From Deltaproteobacteria bacterium (GTDB lineage: Bacteria; Myxococcota; JADLHZ01), in contig JADLHZ010000036.1 in assembly GCA_020848545.1 (NCBI GenBank), positions 53,326-117,325 on the forward strand: DNA of 64,000 bases. The letters are read 5' to 3'. The notes under the pieces are model-generated. The model worked only from the letters and a program-made list of their open reading frames with translations. It had not been told where the DNA came from and made no database searches. Of the stretch, positions 51,939 through 60,557 are shown one piece after another (the first letter of the stretch is position 1; each line of letters begins with the position of its first letter). The position numbers were made by a program, and so were the translations under genes.

Positions 51939-53360
51939 ATGACTCGCCTCGCGATCCTCGATGACTCGGCCTCGGTGCGCGCAAACACAGCGACGCCGCT
52001 CGAGCCCACGATCGCGACGAGGAAGCTCTACGTTCACACCTTCGGCTGCCAGATGAACGAGCACGACACGCAGCGGATGGGCGAGATCCTGGCGCGCAAG
52101 GGCTTCACGCGCACCGAGGCCGCCGACGAAGCCGATCTCGTGCTCGTCAACACTTGCAGCGTCCGCGAGCATGCCGTGCAAAAGGCCTTGAGTGAGCTCG
52201 GGCGGCTGCGCCAGCACAAGCACACGCGCGGGACGCGCATCGCCGTCACCGGCTGCGTCGCGCAGCAAGAGGGCGACAAGCTGCTGAAGAAGTACCCCGA
52301 GATCGATCTCGTGCTCGGGCCCGACAACATCTTTCAGCTCGGCGCGCTCGTCGATCGCGTGTTTTCCGGCGAGCGCTTGGCCTACGCCGAGCTCGACGAG
52401 TCGCCAGGCTTTCAGTTCCTCGGCTCCGAGAGCGCGGGCGTTCGCAGCGGGCGCACGAGCGCGTTCGTCACGGTGCAAAAAGGCTGCGACAAGCACTGCA
52501 GCTACTGCATCGTCCCGATCGTGCGCGGCGCCGAGGTGAGCCGGCCGCTCGAGGAGATCGTCGCCGAGGTCGAGCGCCTCGTCGACAGCGGCGTCGCCGA
52601 CATCACCTTGCTCGGCCAAAACATCGACGCCTATCGCGACCCCAAAGCTCGCCGCTTCGACGCGCTGCTGCGGGCCGTCGGCGGGTTGCCTCGCCTGCGC
52701 CGTTTGCGCTTCACGACCTCGCACCCGAACGACTTCTCCGAGCCGATGGCCCGCGCCATGGCCGAGGTCGAGACGATCTGCGAGCACCTGCACCTGCCGG
52801 CGCAGAGCGGCTCGGACGCGATCTTGAAGCGCATGTATCGCGGCTACACGAAGCAGCGTTATCTCGAGAAGATCGCCATGGTCCGCGCGCTGATCCCAGA
52901 CGTGCGCTTGACCAGCGATCTCATCGTCGGCTTTCCCGGCGAGACCGAAGAAGACTTTCAGCAGACGCTCGCGCTCGTCGACGAGGCCGGCTTCGACGGC
53001 GCCTTCGTCTTCGCCTACTCCGTCCGCCCGAAGACGCCGGCGGCGCCGTGGCCAGACGACGTGCCCGAGGCCGTGAAGCGCGAGCGCCTGCATCGCTTGA
53101 ACGACGCGTTGTCAGCGACCGCGATCCGCCGGGCGAAGCGCTTCGTCGGTCGCGTCCAAGAAGTGCTCGTAGAAGGACCGTCGCGCACGAACAAAGACGT
53201 GCTCGCGGCGCGCAACCGTCACAATCACGTCGTGCTCTTTTCTGCCGGCGGCGAGCCGATCGCGCCAGGGATGTTCGTGCCGGTGCGCATCACCGCCGAA
53301 GACTCGGGCTACTCGCTGCGCGCCGAGCGGGTGTCGACGGAAGCGCTGCGCTGCGCGTGA
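51939..53360 (+). CDS. miaB: tRNA-2-methylthio-N6-dimethylallyladenosine synthase MiaB
   Basis: 473 aa from ATG 51939; ATG 51894 is an alternative with 15 more residues. UPF0004 domain with HTFGCQMNEHDTQRM and NTCSVREHA, radical-SAM CxxxCxxC in GCDKHCSYCIVP, and a C-terminal TRAM domain. It adds methylthio to i6A37 of tRNA using two 4Fe-4S clusters. Its stop overlaps the GTG of the permease-protease gene. The upstream region has no convincing promoter. Confidence 0.93.
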   Translation: MTRLAILDDSASVRANTATPLEPTIATRKLYVHTFGCQMNEHDTQRMGEILARKGFTRTEAADEADLVLVNTCSVREHAVQKALSELGRLRQHKHTRGTRIAVTGCVAQQEGDKLLKKYPEIDLVLGPDNIFQLGALVDRVFSGERLAYAELDESPGFQFLGSESAGVRSGRTSAFVTVQKGCDKHCSYCIVPIVRGAEVSRPLEEIVAEVERLVDSGVADITLLGQNIDAYRDPKARRFDALLRAVGGLPRLRRLRFTTSHPNDFSEPMARAMAEVETICEHLHLPAQSGSDAILKRMYRGYTKQRYLEKIAMVRALIPDVRLTSDLIVGFPGETEEDFQQTLALVDEAGFDGAFVFAYSVRPKTPAAPWPDDVPEAVKRERLHRLNDALSATAIRRAKRFVGRVQEVLVEGPSRTNKDVLAARNRHNHVVLFSAGGEPIAPGMFVPVRITAEDSGYSLRAERVSTEALRCA

Positions 53361-55612
53361 CGTCGCAGGTTCGTGCCCAGGTTCTCGGACCGGTTCTCGC
53401 CCAATTTCGCGCACTGGGGCGCATCACTTGGCTCGGCGTTTGGCGCGGCGCGCACGGCGAGCGCCCGCACACGCTGCGCCGGCTCGCGGGCGTGCTGCTC
53501 GTGGCGCTGCGGCTCTATATCGTGTTGCGCATCGTGTACGGCTCGGCGGTTGCGCTCGTCATGCTGCGCGACCGGGTCGCTGCGAGCATGCCAGCAGGTG
53601 GCATCGAAGTCTCGCCGGATCATCTCTCCGCGGCGCGCCTCGTGCTTTGGGCGCTCGCGCTGCTGACGCTCTCGTCTCGCTTGCGCGACGATCTGAGCGC
53701 GCCGCGGCATGAGCAGAAGACGCGCATCGACGAGGGCTTTCTCAGCGCGCTGCCGCTCTCGCCGCACGCGCGGGCGTGCGCGTCGTTCGCCTCGAGCGCC
53801 GGCTATGCGCTGAGCTTCGCGACCTTTGCGGCGATCGCCAGCGGCTCCGTCACAGGAGCATTCGTCGGGCTCGCCCTCTTCGTCGTTTGCGCCTGCGCCG
53901 GCGACCTCTTGGCGGAGCGCGCCGGCAGCTGGCCAAGGTGGTTGCTCGGCATCGTCGCCTTCGCGCGCGCGCTCGCCGTCGTTTGTAGCGTGGGCCTCGT
54001 GCTGCTCATCGGGGCCGTCGCGTTCTACCGCGCGCAGCTCGGCAAGATGAGCCTCGACGGGGCCGATCCCGAGATCTTCGAGGCGCTGATCGCGCTCTGG
54101 CCCGCCGATCGCGCCACGGTCGATCCCATGTACCTCGTGGCGCAGGCGCTGTTTCACGGACGCCTCGGGGGCCTGGCAGCGGTGACGGCGGGGCTCTCGC
54201 TCGCGATGTATGCGCTGCGCGTGCGCACGCGACGCACCGAGACCTCGGAGCTCCTCGTGCAAGCGGCGAAGACAGACTCCGGGTTCGCCGACACGCTCAG
54301 CCTGTTCGGCGTCGAGCGCTTGCTCACCGCACGCCGGGCGCCGTGGCTCGCGCGCGCGGCGACCCCGCTCGCCTGCTTCCTCGGGCTCGCGGCTGCGTCG
54401 CTCTGGCTGATGCGCGGCCGCTTGATCCTCGGCTTCGGGCAGCCCGACGTCTTCGCGTTCTCGGTCGCGTTCTGCATGCTCGTCGGCGGCCAGGCGTCGG
54501 TGCGCCGGGCGAGCCATACCGTGCGCGACGATGTGGCTGCGCGCCCGTTGCTCGCGAGCCTGCCCATCGCGCCCCGGGCCACGCTGCGCGCGAAGACCGC
54601 GTTGGTGCAGGCGTACGCGGTGAGCTTCGCGGCCGGACCATTGTTTCTCGCCGCCACCTTTCGCGCGATGACCGTGACGGAGGCGCTGCGCCTCGTGGAG
54701 CTCGTGATCGTGCTGCTCGTCAGCGCGTCGCTCGCGGTGTCCGTCGCGTTCCTCACCCAAGGCAACGGCGCGCCGCGCAGCGCGTCGCTCGGCGCGTCGA
54801 CGCGCTTCGAGCAAACTCTGGTGCTCGTGCCGCTCTTCGGCGTGATGTTCGACGAGGGCCGCTTGAACCACGCCTTCGCCGCGCTCTCGCTCGTGTTGCT
54901 CACGCTCGAAGCGCGGCGCGCGGCGGCGAAGAGCGTGCGCTGGACGGACGACGACGACGCGCAGGTCGCCAAGCAAACGCCCGTCTGGCGCGCGCTGCTC
55001 GTCTTCGGGGCCTTCTTCCCGATCCAGCTCGTCATCCAGGCGTTGAGCGTGGTGATCTTCGACGAGTCCCGGCGGGAGTGGCGGGCGGTCCTGGCCTACG
55101 CGAGCTCCGGGGTGGTCCTCGCGTTGCTCACCTTTCGCGCCCGATCCGACCAGCCGTCGCTGCCCTTCGCCCCGAAGCGCGCTTGGTGGCTCGCGATCGG
55201 TGCCTTGTCTGGGCTCGCGGCGCACGGCGCCACCATGCTCTACGTGCGCTTCGTGCTCGGCACAGAGCCCGCAGCCGACAAAGACGCCAGCCTTTCGGCG
55301 CTCCTGGCGACCTTCGTGCTCGTGTCGGTGCTCGCGCCCGTCGTCGAGGAGTACTACTTTCGCGGTTGGCTGCAGCAGGCGATCACGAGCGAGCTTCCGC
55401 GGCGCTTGCGTGCGTTCGCGTTTGTCCCGGCGGCGTTCGCGTTCAGCGCGGTGCACGTCGGCAGCGAGCACCTGCCGATCTTCGTGCTTGGGCTGGTGGC
55501 AGGCGCGCTCGCGTACCTGAGCCGAAGCCTCGGGCCGGCGATGCTCGCGCATGGCGTCTACAACGCGTCACTCTTGATCGGGGCAACGTGCACGAGCAGG
55601 GGTGGCGCATGA
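53357..55612 (+). CDS. ABC-2-like permease fused to CPBP intramembrane protease
   Basis: 751 aa from a GTG overlapping the miaB stop. The first about 560 residues hold many membrane helices like those of large ABC-2 exporter permeases. The last 190 residues form a CPBP (Abi/CAAX-protease-like) domain with its three motifs intact: EEYYFR (Glu664, Glu665, Arg669), FSAVH (His700) and HGVYN (His732, Asn736). The next gene is an ABC ATPase starting within its stop, so the pair probably forms one exporter. The fusion suggests that the protease processes the exported substrate or the complex itself. The substrate is unknown. Confidence 0.75.
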   Translation: MTSQVRAQVLGPVLAQFRALGRITWLGVWRGAHGERPHTLRRLAGVLLVALRLYIVLRIVYGSAVALVMLRDRVAASMPAGGIEVSPDHLSAARLVLWALALLTLSSRLRDDLSAPRHEQKTRIDEGFLSALPLSPHARACASFASSAGYALSFATFAAIASGSVTGAFVGLALFVVCACAGDLLAERAGSWPRWLLGIVAFARALAVVCSVGLVLLIGAVAFYRAQLGKMSLDGADPEIFEALIALWPADRATVDPMYLVAQALFHGRLGGLAAVTAGLSLAMYALRVRTRRTETSELLVQAAKTDSGFADTLSLFGVERLLTARRAPWLARAATPLACFLGLAAASLWLMRGRLILGFGQPDVFAFSVAFCMLVGGQASVRRASHTVRDDVAARPLLASLPIAPRATLRAKTALVQAYAVSFAAGPLFLAATFRAMTVTEALRLVELVIVLLVSASLAVSVAFLTQGNGAPRSASLGASTRFEQTLVLVPLFGVMFDEGRLNHAFAALSLVLLTLEARRAAAKSVRWTDDDDAQVAKQTPVWRALLVFGAFFPIQLVIQALSVVIFDESRREWRAVLAYASSGVVLALLTFRARSDQPSLPFAPKRAWWLAIGALSGLAAHGATMLYVRFVLGTEPAADKDASLSALLATFVLVSVLAPVVEEYYFRGWLQQAITSELPRRLRAFAFVPAAFAFSAVHVGSEHLPIFVLGLVAGALAYLSRSLGPAMLAHGVYNASLLIGATCTSRGGA

Positions 55613-56355
55613 GTGCGCGGCTTGGCGCCGAGGGCTTGACCAAGACCTTCGCGGGCCGCGCTGCGCTCGACGGCGTGAGCTTCACAGTCGACACGGCGGG
55701 GGTCGTCGGCCTGCTCGGGCCGAACGGCGCTGGCAAGACCACGACGTTCAAGCTCCTGCTGGGCATGCTGCGGCCGAGCGCGGGACGCGCGGAGATCGGC
55801 GGCCACGATTGCACGAACGAGCCGACGCTGGTGCGCTCGGTTGCGGGTTACATGCCGGACGAGCCCGCGTTCTATGACTATCTGAGCGGCCGAGAGACGC
55901 TCGCCTTCGTCGCCGAGGTGCGTGGGCTCGATCCGGCGGCGATGTGGCGCTGGCTCGATCCTTTGGTCCACGAGCTCGCCGCCGAGACCGTGCTCGAGGG
56001 GCGCTGCGGTGCGTTCTCGCTCGGCATGCGCAAGAAGCTGGCGCTCCTCGTCGCGCTCGCGCATCAGCCGAAGATCCTGCTGCTCGACGAGCCGACGAAC
56101 GGGCTCGACCCGCCGTCGGCGGCGGGGGCGCGGGCGCTGTTTCAACGCCTTGCCCGCGAGCATGACACGACCGTGCTCTTGTCGACGCACTTGCTCGATC
56201 TCGCCGAGAAGTCCTGCGATCGCTTGCTCGTCCTCGACCGCGGCAAGCTCGTCGGCGACGGATCGCTCGCGGAGCTCCGGCGCGTGCGCGACGAGTCGTT
56301 GGAGGCGGTGTTCATGCGCCTCGTCGGCAAAGCACCGGTCGCCAGCGAAACTTGA
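55609..56355 (+). CDS. ABC transporter ATP-binding protein
   Basis: 248 aa. Walker A GPNGAGKTTT, a diverged signature FSLGMRKKLAL in place of LSGGQ, and Walker B ILLLDEPTNGLDP, with switch His in LSTHLLD. It resembles ABC-2/lantibiotic-type exporter ATPases. It overlaps the permease-protease gene by ATGA and forms the ATPase half of that system. A DUF151 gene begins 31 bp downstream. Confidence 0.88.
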   Translation: MSARLGAEGLTKTFAGRAALDGVSFTVDTAGVVGLLGPNGAGKTTTFKLLLGMLRPSAGRAEIGGHDCTNEPTLVRSVAGYMPDEPAFYDYLSGRETLAFVAEVRGLDPAAMWRWLDPLVHELAAETVLEGRCGAFSLGMRKKLALLVALAHQPKILLLDEPTNGLDPPSAAGARALFQRLAREHDTTVLLSTHLLDLAEKSCDRLLVLDRGKLVGDGSLAELRRVRDESLEAVFMRLVGKAPVASET

Positions 56356-56386
56356 CCGGCCCCGGCGTCCAGCGCACCTTTGCAGG

Positions 56387-57037
56387 GTGAGCAGTAAGCC
56401 GAGCAGCGCGCAGCCTCTCGTGCGCATGGAAGTCGTGGGCCTCGCGCTCGACGGCAGCACCAACTCGCCGATCGTTCTGTTGCGCGAGGTGCTGGGCGAG
56501 CGCTTGCTGCCGATCTGGATCGGCATCGTCGAAGCGTCGGCCATCGCCTTCGAGATCGAAGCGACGCAGACCGGCCGGCCGCTGACCCACGCGCTGCTCG
56601 TCGACACCATCGACAAGCTCGGCGCGCGCGTCGTCGAGTCGCGCATCGTCGATCTGAAGGATAACACCTACTTCGCCGAGATCCGCGTGCTCGGCGCCGG
56701 CGCCGAGGTGACCGTCGACGCCCGGCCGAGCGACGCCATCGCGGTGGCGTTGCGCGCACGCGTCCCGATCGTTTGCGCCACGGCCGTGCTCGACCGCGTA
56801 CAGACCTTGAGCAACGTCCGCATCGAGGACGGCGCCGGCGACAAGTCGATAGAGATCGTCGAAGAGGCGGTCGAGGCCGGCGATGGCGTCGAAGCAGGCG
56901 AAGCGAAGCCGGCCGCGGAGGGAGACAAGACCGCCGAGCCGCAGCCGAAGGTGATCGTCAACATCGGCAACACGCTCGAGCTGAAAGACCTCTTGCAGAA
57001 GCTCAGCGAAGAGGATTTTGGCAAGTACAAGATGTGA
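56387..57037 (+). CDS. Bifunctional-nuclease-family (DUF151) protein
   Basis: 216 aa from GTG 56387, or 203 aa from ATG 56426, which starts the conserved domain directly. The DUF151 domain is about 10-150: LREVLGERLLPIWIGIVEA, HALLVDTIDKLGARV, VDARPSDAIAVALRARVPI. Members include bacterial proteins with proposed nuclease activity, but the activity is not general. The C-terminal 60 residues are acidic and Ala-rich, then helical (LKDLLQKLSEEDF). It ends directly against the stop of the convergent cNMP-binding gene. Confidence 0.75.
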   Translation: MSSKPSSAQPLVRMEVVGLALDGSTNSPIVLLREVLGERLLPIWIGIVEASAIAFEIEATQTGRPLTHALLVDTIDKLGARVVESRIVDLKDNTYFAEIRVLGAGAEVTVDARPSDAIAVALRARVPIVCATAVLDRVQTLSNVRIEDGAGDKSIEIVEEAVEAGDGVEAGEAKPAAEGDKTAEPQPKVIVNIGNTLELKDLLQKLSEEDFGKYKM

Positions 57038-57472
57038 TCAATGAAAGAGCTGCTCGAGCCCGAGCGCGCGCGAGCTCACGGCGAATGCACGCATCAGACG
57101 AAACACGAGCTGTGAGGTCAGGTTGGCGGAAGTCTTCGAGAGCTGCTGCAGCTTCGCCAGCGGCACGACGACGATCTCGCAGCCTTCGCCCGCGGTCGCG
57201 TCGGCCGCGTGCTTCGCCGGCGAGAGGACGCTGAGGCCGCCGAGCACTTCGTTCGGACCGAGCGCTCCGAGATCCACTTTCGCCGCAGTCTGAATGCGCA
57301 CGTTGCCCGCAGTGATGAAGTAGATCGCCGTGTTCGGTGCGCCCGCCGAAAAGATCGCGGTGCCGGGCGCAGGACGTTGCACGACGGAGATGCCGGCGAT
57401 CGCCGCGACGCTCGCTTCTTGGAGCCCCGTGAAGATCTTGTGCGCCTTCAACAGCGCCAACGCATCGGCCAT
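57038..57472 (-). CDS. Stand-alone cyclic-nucleotide-binding domain protein
   Basis: 144 aa from ATG 57472 (a GTG directly before it is also possible). It is one cNMP-binding barrel (IFTGLQEASVAAIAG ... GTAIFSAGAPNTAIYFITAG) with no DNA-binding domain. The phosphate-binding cassette is degenerate (NEVLGGLSVLSPAKHAADA lacks the usual Glu/Arg), so nucleotide binding is doubtful. It may be a partner or decoy in cAMP signalling. It lies 47 bp downstream of the FecR lipoprotein on the same strand. Confidence 0.7.
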   Translation of the reverse strand: MADALALLKAHKIFTGLQEASVAAIAGISVVQRPAPGTAIFSAGAPNTAIYFITAGNVRIQTAAKVDLGALGPNEVLGGLSVLSPAKHAADATAGEGCEIVVVPLAKLQQLSKTSANLTSQLVFRLMRAFAVSSRALGLEQLFH

Positions 57473-57488
57473 CACGGTCCCCGGTTCC

Positions 57489-57516
57489 CAGCTGATCGCT
57501 CACAGCTGTCAGCGAA
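57489..57516 (+). repeat. Heptanucleotide repeats (CAGCTGA-like)
   Basis: Four consecutive 7-mers (CAGCTGA, TCGCTCA, CAGCTGT, CAGCGAA) lie between two minus-strand genes. A similar run lies at 23723-23743. Confidence 0.5.
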
Positions 57517-57519
57517 CGC

Positions 57520-58236
57520 CTACTTCGCCGAGTCCATCAACGCGACGAGCTCGGCGATCTCGGCCTTGTCGTGACCGACCATGTCTTTGGTCGGCTTCGA
57601 CTTCGCCTTCTTGTCGGCGCCCTTGGCGAGGTGAGCGACGTGTTGCATCTTGGACTTCATGTTCTTCTTCTTGCCGGCGACGGTCAGCTCGATGTCGCCG
57701 TCGCAATCGCAGACGTAGCTGTCGTCCGGCGCTGTCGCCTGCACGTAGAAGATGGTGCCGCGCGCCCCGGCGACGGCGTTCGGCGTCGCCACTTCGTAGC
57801 TCGATCCCTTCGGCAGGAAGCTCCAAATCGCGCCGGCGACCATCTTCATGGTCCACTCGCGCTTCTTCGCTTTCTTCCAATCCGGGTTGTTGGCGATCTC
57901 GACCTTGGCGTTCTCGCGGACGGCGATCACGCTGCCCGAGAACATCGTGAAGACGAGCTGCGAGGCCGCCTTCGTCTCGATCACCGACTTGTCGGTGATC
58001 GCCATGCCTTCGTAGGCCTCGGCCCCGTCGACGGTCGCTTGGCCCTTCAGCTTCAACACGCGCGGGCCGGTCGTGGCCTTCGGTCTCGGCGGTGCGGCCG
58101 GCGCGGAGGCCGCTTGCGACGCGGGCTGCGACGCCGGCTTCTCAACGACGGGCGCGGGCGACACGGGCGGCGCTTCTTCGGTGCAAGCGACGATCGAAGC
58201 GGCGAGGACAACGCAAACGTACAATCGTTTTTGCAT
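57520..58236 (-). CDS. FecR-domain lipoprotein
   Basis: 238 aa. The signal peptide ends with a lipobox IVAC (Cys near 18). An Ala/Pro/Gln linker follows. The FecR domain (about 60-180) contains GMAITDKSVIETKAASQLVF, SGSVIAVRENAKVEI and TPNAVAGARGTIFYV, as in FecR-like proteins of myxobacteria. A Lys-rich segment and an acidic end follow. FecR domains link envelope signals to regulators or bind peptidoglycan. No sigma factor is adjacent. Confidence 0.75.
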   Translation of the reverse strand: MQKRLYVCVVLAASIVACTEEAPPVSPAPVVEKPASQPASQAASAPAAPPRPKATTGPRVLKLKGQATVDGAEAYEGMAITDKSVIETKAASQLVFTMFSGSVIAVRENAKVEIANNPDWKKAKKREWTMKMVAGAIWSFLPKGSSYEVATPNAVAGARGTIFYVQATAPDDSYVCDCDGDIELTVAGKKKNMKSKMQHVAHLAKGADKKAKSKPTKDMVGHDKAEIAELVALMDSAK

Positions 58237-58293
58237 CGCTTTCCTTTATCGGCGGCGCTCGCGCGAAGCAAAAAATTCACCTAGACTGCGTCG

Positions 58294-59466
58294 ATGGCGA
58301 TCGCCACGCTCAAAGGCAAGCACGTCGACGTCGCGCTGTGGGCGCCGCTCGAGGAAGTCGAGTCGGAGGCGCTGACGCAGCTCCGCAACATCACGGCGCT
58401 GCCCTGGGTGTTCAAGCACGTCGCCGCGATGCCCGACGTGCACTTCGGCAAGGGCGCGACGGTCGGCAGCGTCATCGCCATGAAGGACGCGGTGTCGCCG
58501 GCGGCGGTCGGCGTCGACATCGGCTGCGGCATGGCGGCGGTCGAAACCTCGTTGAGCGCGAGCTATCTGCCGGAGAGCCTCGACGCGATCCGATCCGCTG
58601 TCGAAGCCGTCATCCCCGTGGGCCACGAGAGCCACGACGTCGCGCCGAAGCAAGTGAAGAAGCACGCGCTCTTTGGCGAGTTCGACGCGCTCGATCCGAA
58701 GGTCGCGTCGAGCGAGATGAAGCAAAAGGCGATGCGCCAGCTCGGCACGCTCGGCGGCGGCAATCACTTCATCGAGCTCTGCCTCGACACGAAGCAGCGC
58801 GTCTGGCTCATGCTGCACTCGGGCTCGCGCAACATCGGCAAGACCCTCGCCGAGGTGCACATCGCCCGCGCCAGAAAGCTCGCGCACAACGCGGCGCTGC
58901 CGGATCCTGATCTCGCGGTGTTCCTCGCCGGTACGCCCGAGATGGCGGCCTATCGCCACGATCTCTTCTGGGCGCAGCGTTATGCCTTCGCGAACCGCGA
59001 GCGGATGCTCGAAGTGTACGAGGACGTTTTGCGCGATTTTTTCCCGGCCGTGAGCTTCCGTGCGCCAATCCTCTGCCACCACAACTACGTCGCGGAGGAG
59101 ACGCACTTCGGCGAGGACGTGCTGGTCACGCGCAAGGGGGCGATCCGCGCGGGAAAGGGCGAGCTCGGGATCATCCCAGGCTCGATGGGCACGCGATCCT
59201 ACATCGTGCGCGGGCTCGGCAACCCGGAGTCGTTCGAGAGCGCGTCGCACGGCGCCGGCCGCAGGATGAGCCGCGGCCAAGCGAAGAAGCGCTTCAACTT
59301 GCGCGATCTCGCGGCGCAGACCGAAGGCGTCGCCTGTCGTAAAGACGCCGGCGTCCTCGACGAGATCCCGGGCGCATATAAGGACATCGATCACGTGATG
59401 GCGCAGCAGCAAGATTTGGTCGAAGTCGTCGCCGAGCTGAAGCAAGTCATGTGCGTAAAGGGGTGA
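58294..59466 (+). CDS. rtcB: RNA-splicing ligase RtcB
   Basis: 390 aa. Family motifs: PDVHFGKGATVGSVIA, GVDIGCGMAAVE, LGTLGGGNHFIE, LHSGSRNIG, LCHHNYVAEE, IIPGSMGTRSYIV and SHGAGRRMSRG (with the guanylated His). Joins RNA 2',3'-cyclic-phosphate and 5'-OH ends using GTP and Mn2+. No archease, rtcA or rtcR is adjacent. It is divergent from the FecR lipoprotein. Confidence 0.95.
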   Translation: MAIATLKGKHVDVALWAPLEEVESEALTQLRNITALPWVFKHVAAMPDVHFGKGATVGSVIAMKDAVSPAAVGVDIGCGMAAVETSLSASYLPESLDAIRSAVEAVIPVGHESHDVAPKQVKKHALFGEFDALDPKVASSEMKQKAMRQLGTLGGGNHFIELCLDTKQRVWLMLHSGSRNIGKTLAEVHIARARKLAHNAALPDPDLAVFLAGTPEMAAYRHDLFWAQRYAFANRERMLEVYEDVLRDFFPAVSFRAPILCHHNYVAEETHFGEDVLVTRKGAIRAGKGELGIIPGSMGTRSYIVRGLGNPESFESASHGAGRRMSRGQAKKRFNLRDLAAQTEGVACRKDAGVLDEIPGAYKDIDHVMAQQQDLVEVVAELKQVMCVKG

Positions 59467-59546
59467 GCGACGAAGGGCGTGGTCGAGAATGGGAACGCCG
59501 GTTATCCGCCGGGCGTCCTCGATCGCTGAGCGCGCCGTGGCTGCTA

Positions 59547-59576
59547 TTGACATCTTTATCGCATCTCCCGCATATG
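59547..59576 (+). promoter_or_regulatory. Promoter of the yceD-rpmF genes
   Basis: A perfect TTGACA (59547-59552) and CATATG (59571-59576) are 18 bp apart, 54 bp upstream of the DUF177 start. Confidence 0.6.
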
Positions 59577-59629
59577 CCGCCGTTCCCCGTGCCGGGCAGA
59601 CCTTGCGCGGGGGCGTTGGAGCGTTCGTC

Positions 59630-60196
59630 GTGCTGGTGAAAGTCGAGCAAATTCCGGAGACTGGGAGCGTCCGCGTGGACGAGGCGCTGCCCCCAAGCTT
59701 CGTCGACGACTTCCTGCCGATGCTCCAAGATCTGCACGCGAGCGGTCCCGGCAGCGTGACGTTGCAGCTCTCGAAGCAAGGCGAGAACATTCTGGTGCAC
59801 GGCACAGCGGGCTGCACGATCGCCGGCGAGTGCGCGGCGTGCCTGAAGCCGATGACGCTCACGCTGGCGCCGAAGATCGGCCTCATCCTCTTCAAGCGCA
59901 CCGTGACGGCGATGAAGGACAGCGAAGCCGAAGCCGTCGCCGCCGAAGAAGAAGGCACGCTCGTCGATGATCCGACGCCCGACGAAGGCGCCGGGGAGTA
60001 CGACGGCAAGGTCGTCGATTGGGGCAGCATCGTGCGCGAGCAGCTGCTCTTGGCGCTGCCGATGGCGCCGCGCTGCAAGGACGACTGCGCTGGCCTGTGC
60101 GCGACCTGCGGCGTCGACAAGAACCTCGAAGCTTGTGACTGCAATGACCAGCGCATCGATCCGCGCTGGGAAAAGTTGAAGTTGGTCAAACTGTAG
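59630..60196 (+). CDS. yceD: DUF177/YceD-family protein
   Basis: 188 aa from GTG 59630, chosen because GGAG lies 8 nt upstream; the frame is open much further back through the promoter region. YceD signatures are GECAACLKPMTLTL and the C-terminal Cys cluster CKDDCAGLCATCG. YceD is tied to 23S rRNA accumulation and nearly always precedes rpmF, as here. Its stop lies inside a 15-bp tandem repeat. Confidence 0.85.
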   Translation: MLVKVEQIPETGSVRVDEALPPSFVDDFLPMLQDLHASGPGSVTLQLSKQGENILVHGTAGCTIAGECAACLKPMTLTLAPKIGLILFKRTVTAMKDSEAEAVAAEEEGTLVDDPTPDEGAGEYDGKVVDWGSIVREQLLLALPMAPRCKDDCAGLCATCGVDKNLEACDCNDQRIDPRWEKLKLVKL

Positions 60197-60224
60197 CGAT
60201 TGAAACTGTAGCGATTGAAACTGT
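60188..60224 (+). repeat. 15-bp tandem repeat spanning the yceD stop
   Basis: Two full copies of AAACTGTAGCGATTG (60188-60202, 60203-60217) and a partial third (60218-60224). The first copy carries the stop codon TAG of yceD. It lies 18 bp before rpmF. Confidence 0.85.
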
Positions 60225-60242
60225 CGCCGAACGGAGATTGAA

Positions 60243-60422
60243 ATGGCGGTTCCAAAGAAGAAGAAGTCGAGCAGCAAGGGCGGCATGACCCGCGCGCACT
60301 GGCACCTGAAGAAGCCGGGCTGGGTCACCTGCCCGCAGTGCCAAGAAGTGATGCGCCTGCACCGCGTGTGCAAGGCGTGTGGCTTCTACAAGGGCAAGTC
60401 GGTCATCGAAAAAACGGCCTAA
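60243..60422 (+). CDS. rpmF: 50S ribosomal protein L32
   Basis: 59 aa, the usual size. Begins [19 protein letters not shown] and has the zinc-ribbon Cys pairs CPQC and CKAC of the Cys+ form of L32. A GGAG precedes the ATG. plsX and fabH, which usually follow rpmF, are absent; instead there is a palindromic element and then fabG. Confidence 0.95.
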   Translation: MAVPKKKKSSSKGGMTRAHWHLKKPGWVTCPQCQEVMRLHRVCKACGFYKGKSVIEKTA

Positions 60423-60541
60423 GAATTCCGATAATGGCCCATCTGCTTCGTTGCTCGGTCGCTCCGCTGCTCGACGTAGCTTCGCTACGCCTGCGCTGCT
60501 CACTCGGTCGCGCCTCGCATATGGGACCATTCTCGAAATTC
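60423..60541. repeat. 119-bp palindromic repeat element between rpmF and fabG
   Basis: The outer ends are imperfect inverted repeats (GAATTCCGATAATGGCCCAT at 60423-60442; complement-like ATGGGACCATTCTCGAAATTC at 60521-60541). The body continues the symmetry (GCTCGGTCGC versus GCGACCGAGT in complement) to a central CGTAGC-TTC-GCTACG tip (60475-60489). It can fold into one long hairpin and could terminate the rpmF transcript. No ORF inside is credible. It is probably a dispersed, non-autonomous repeat. Confidence 0.8.
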
Positions 60542-60557
60542 TTCATGAGCTGATCGA

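Noticed and set aside
53048..53356. 103-residue N-terminal extension of the permease-protease frame
   Set aside because: It overlaps miaB out of frame; the GTG at 53357 overlaps the miaB stop, in the style of neighbouring genes.
59489..59629. 47-residue N-terminal extension of YceD
   Set aside because: It would place the TTGACA/CATATG promoter inside the coding sequence, and GGAG at the correct distance supports GTG 59630.
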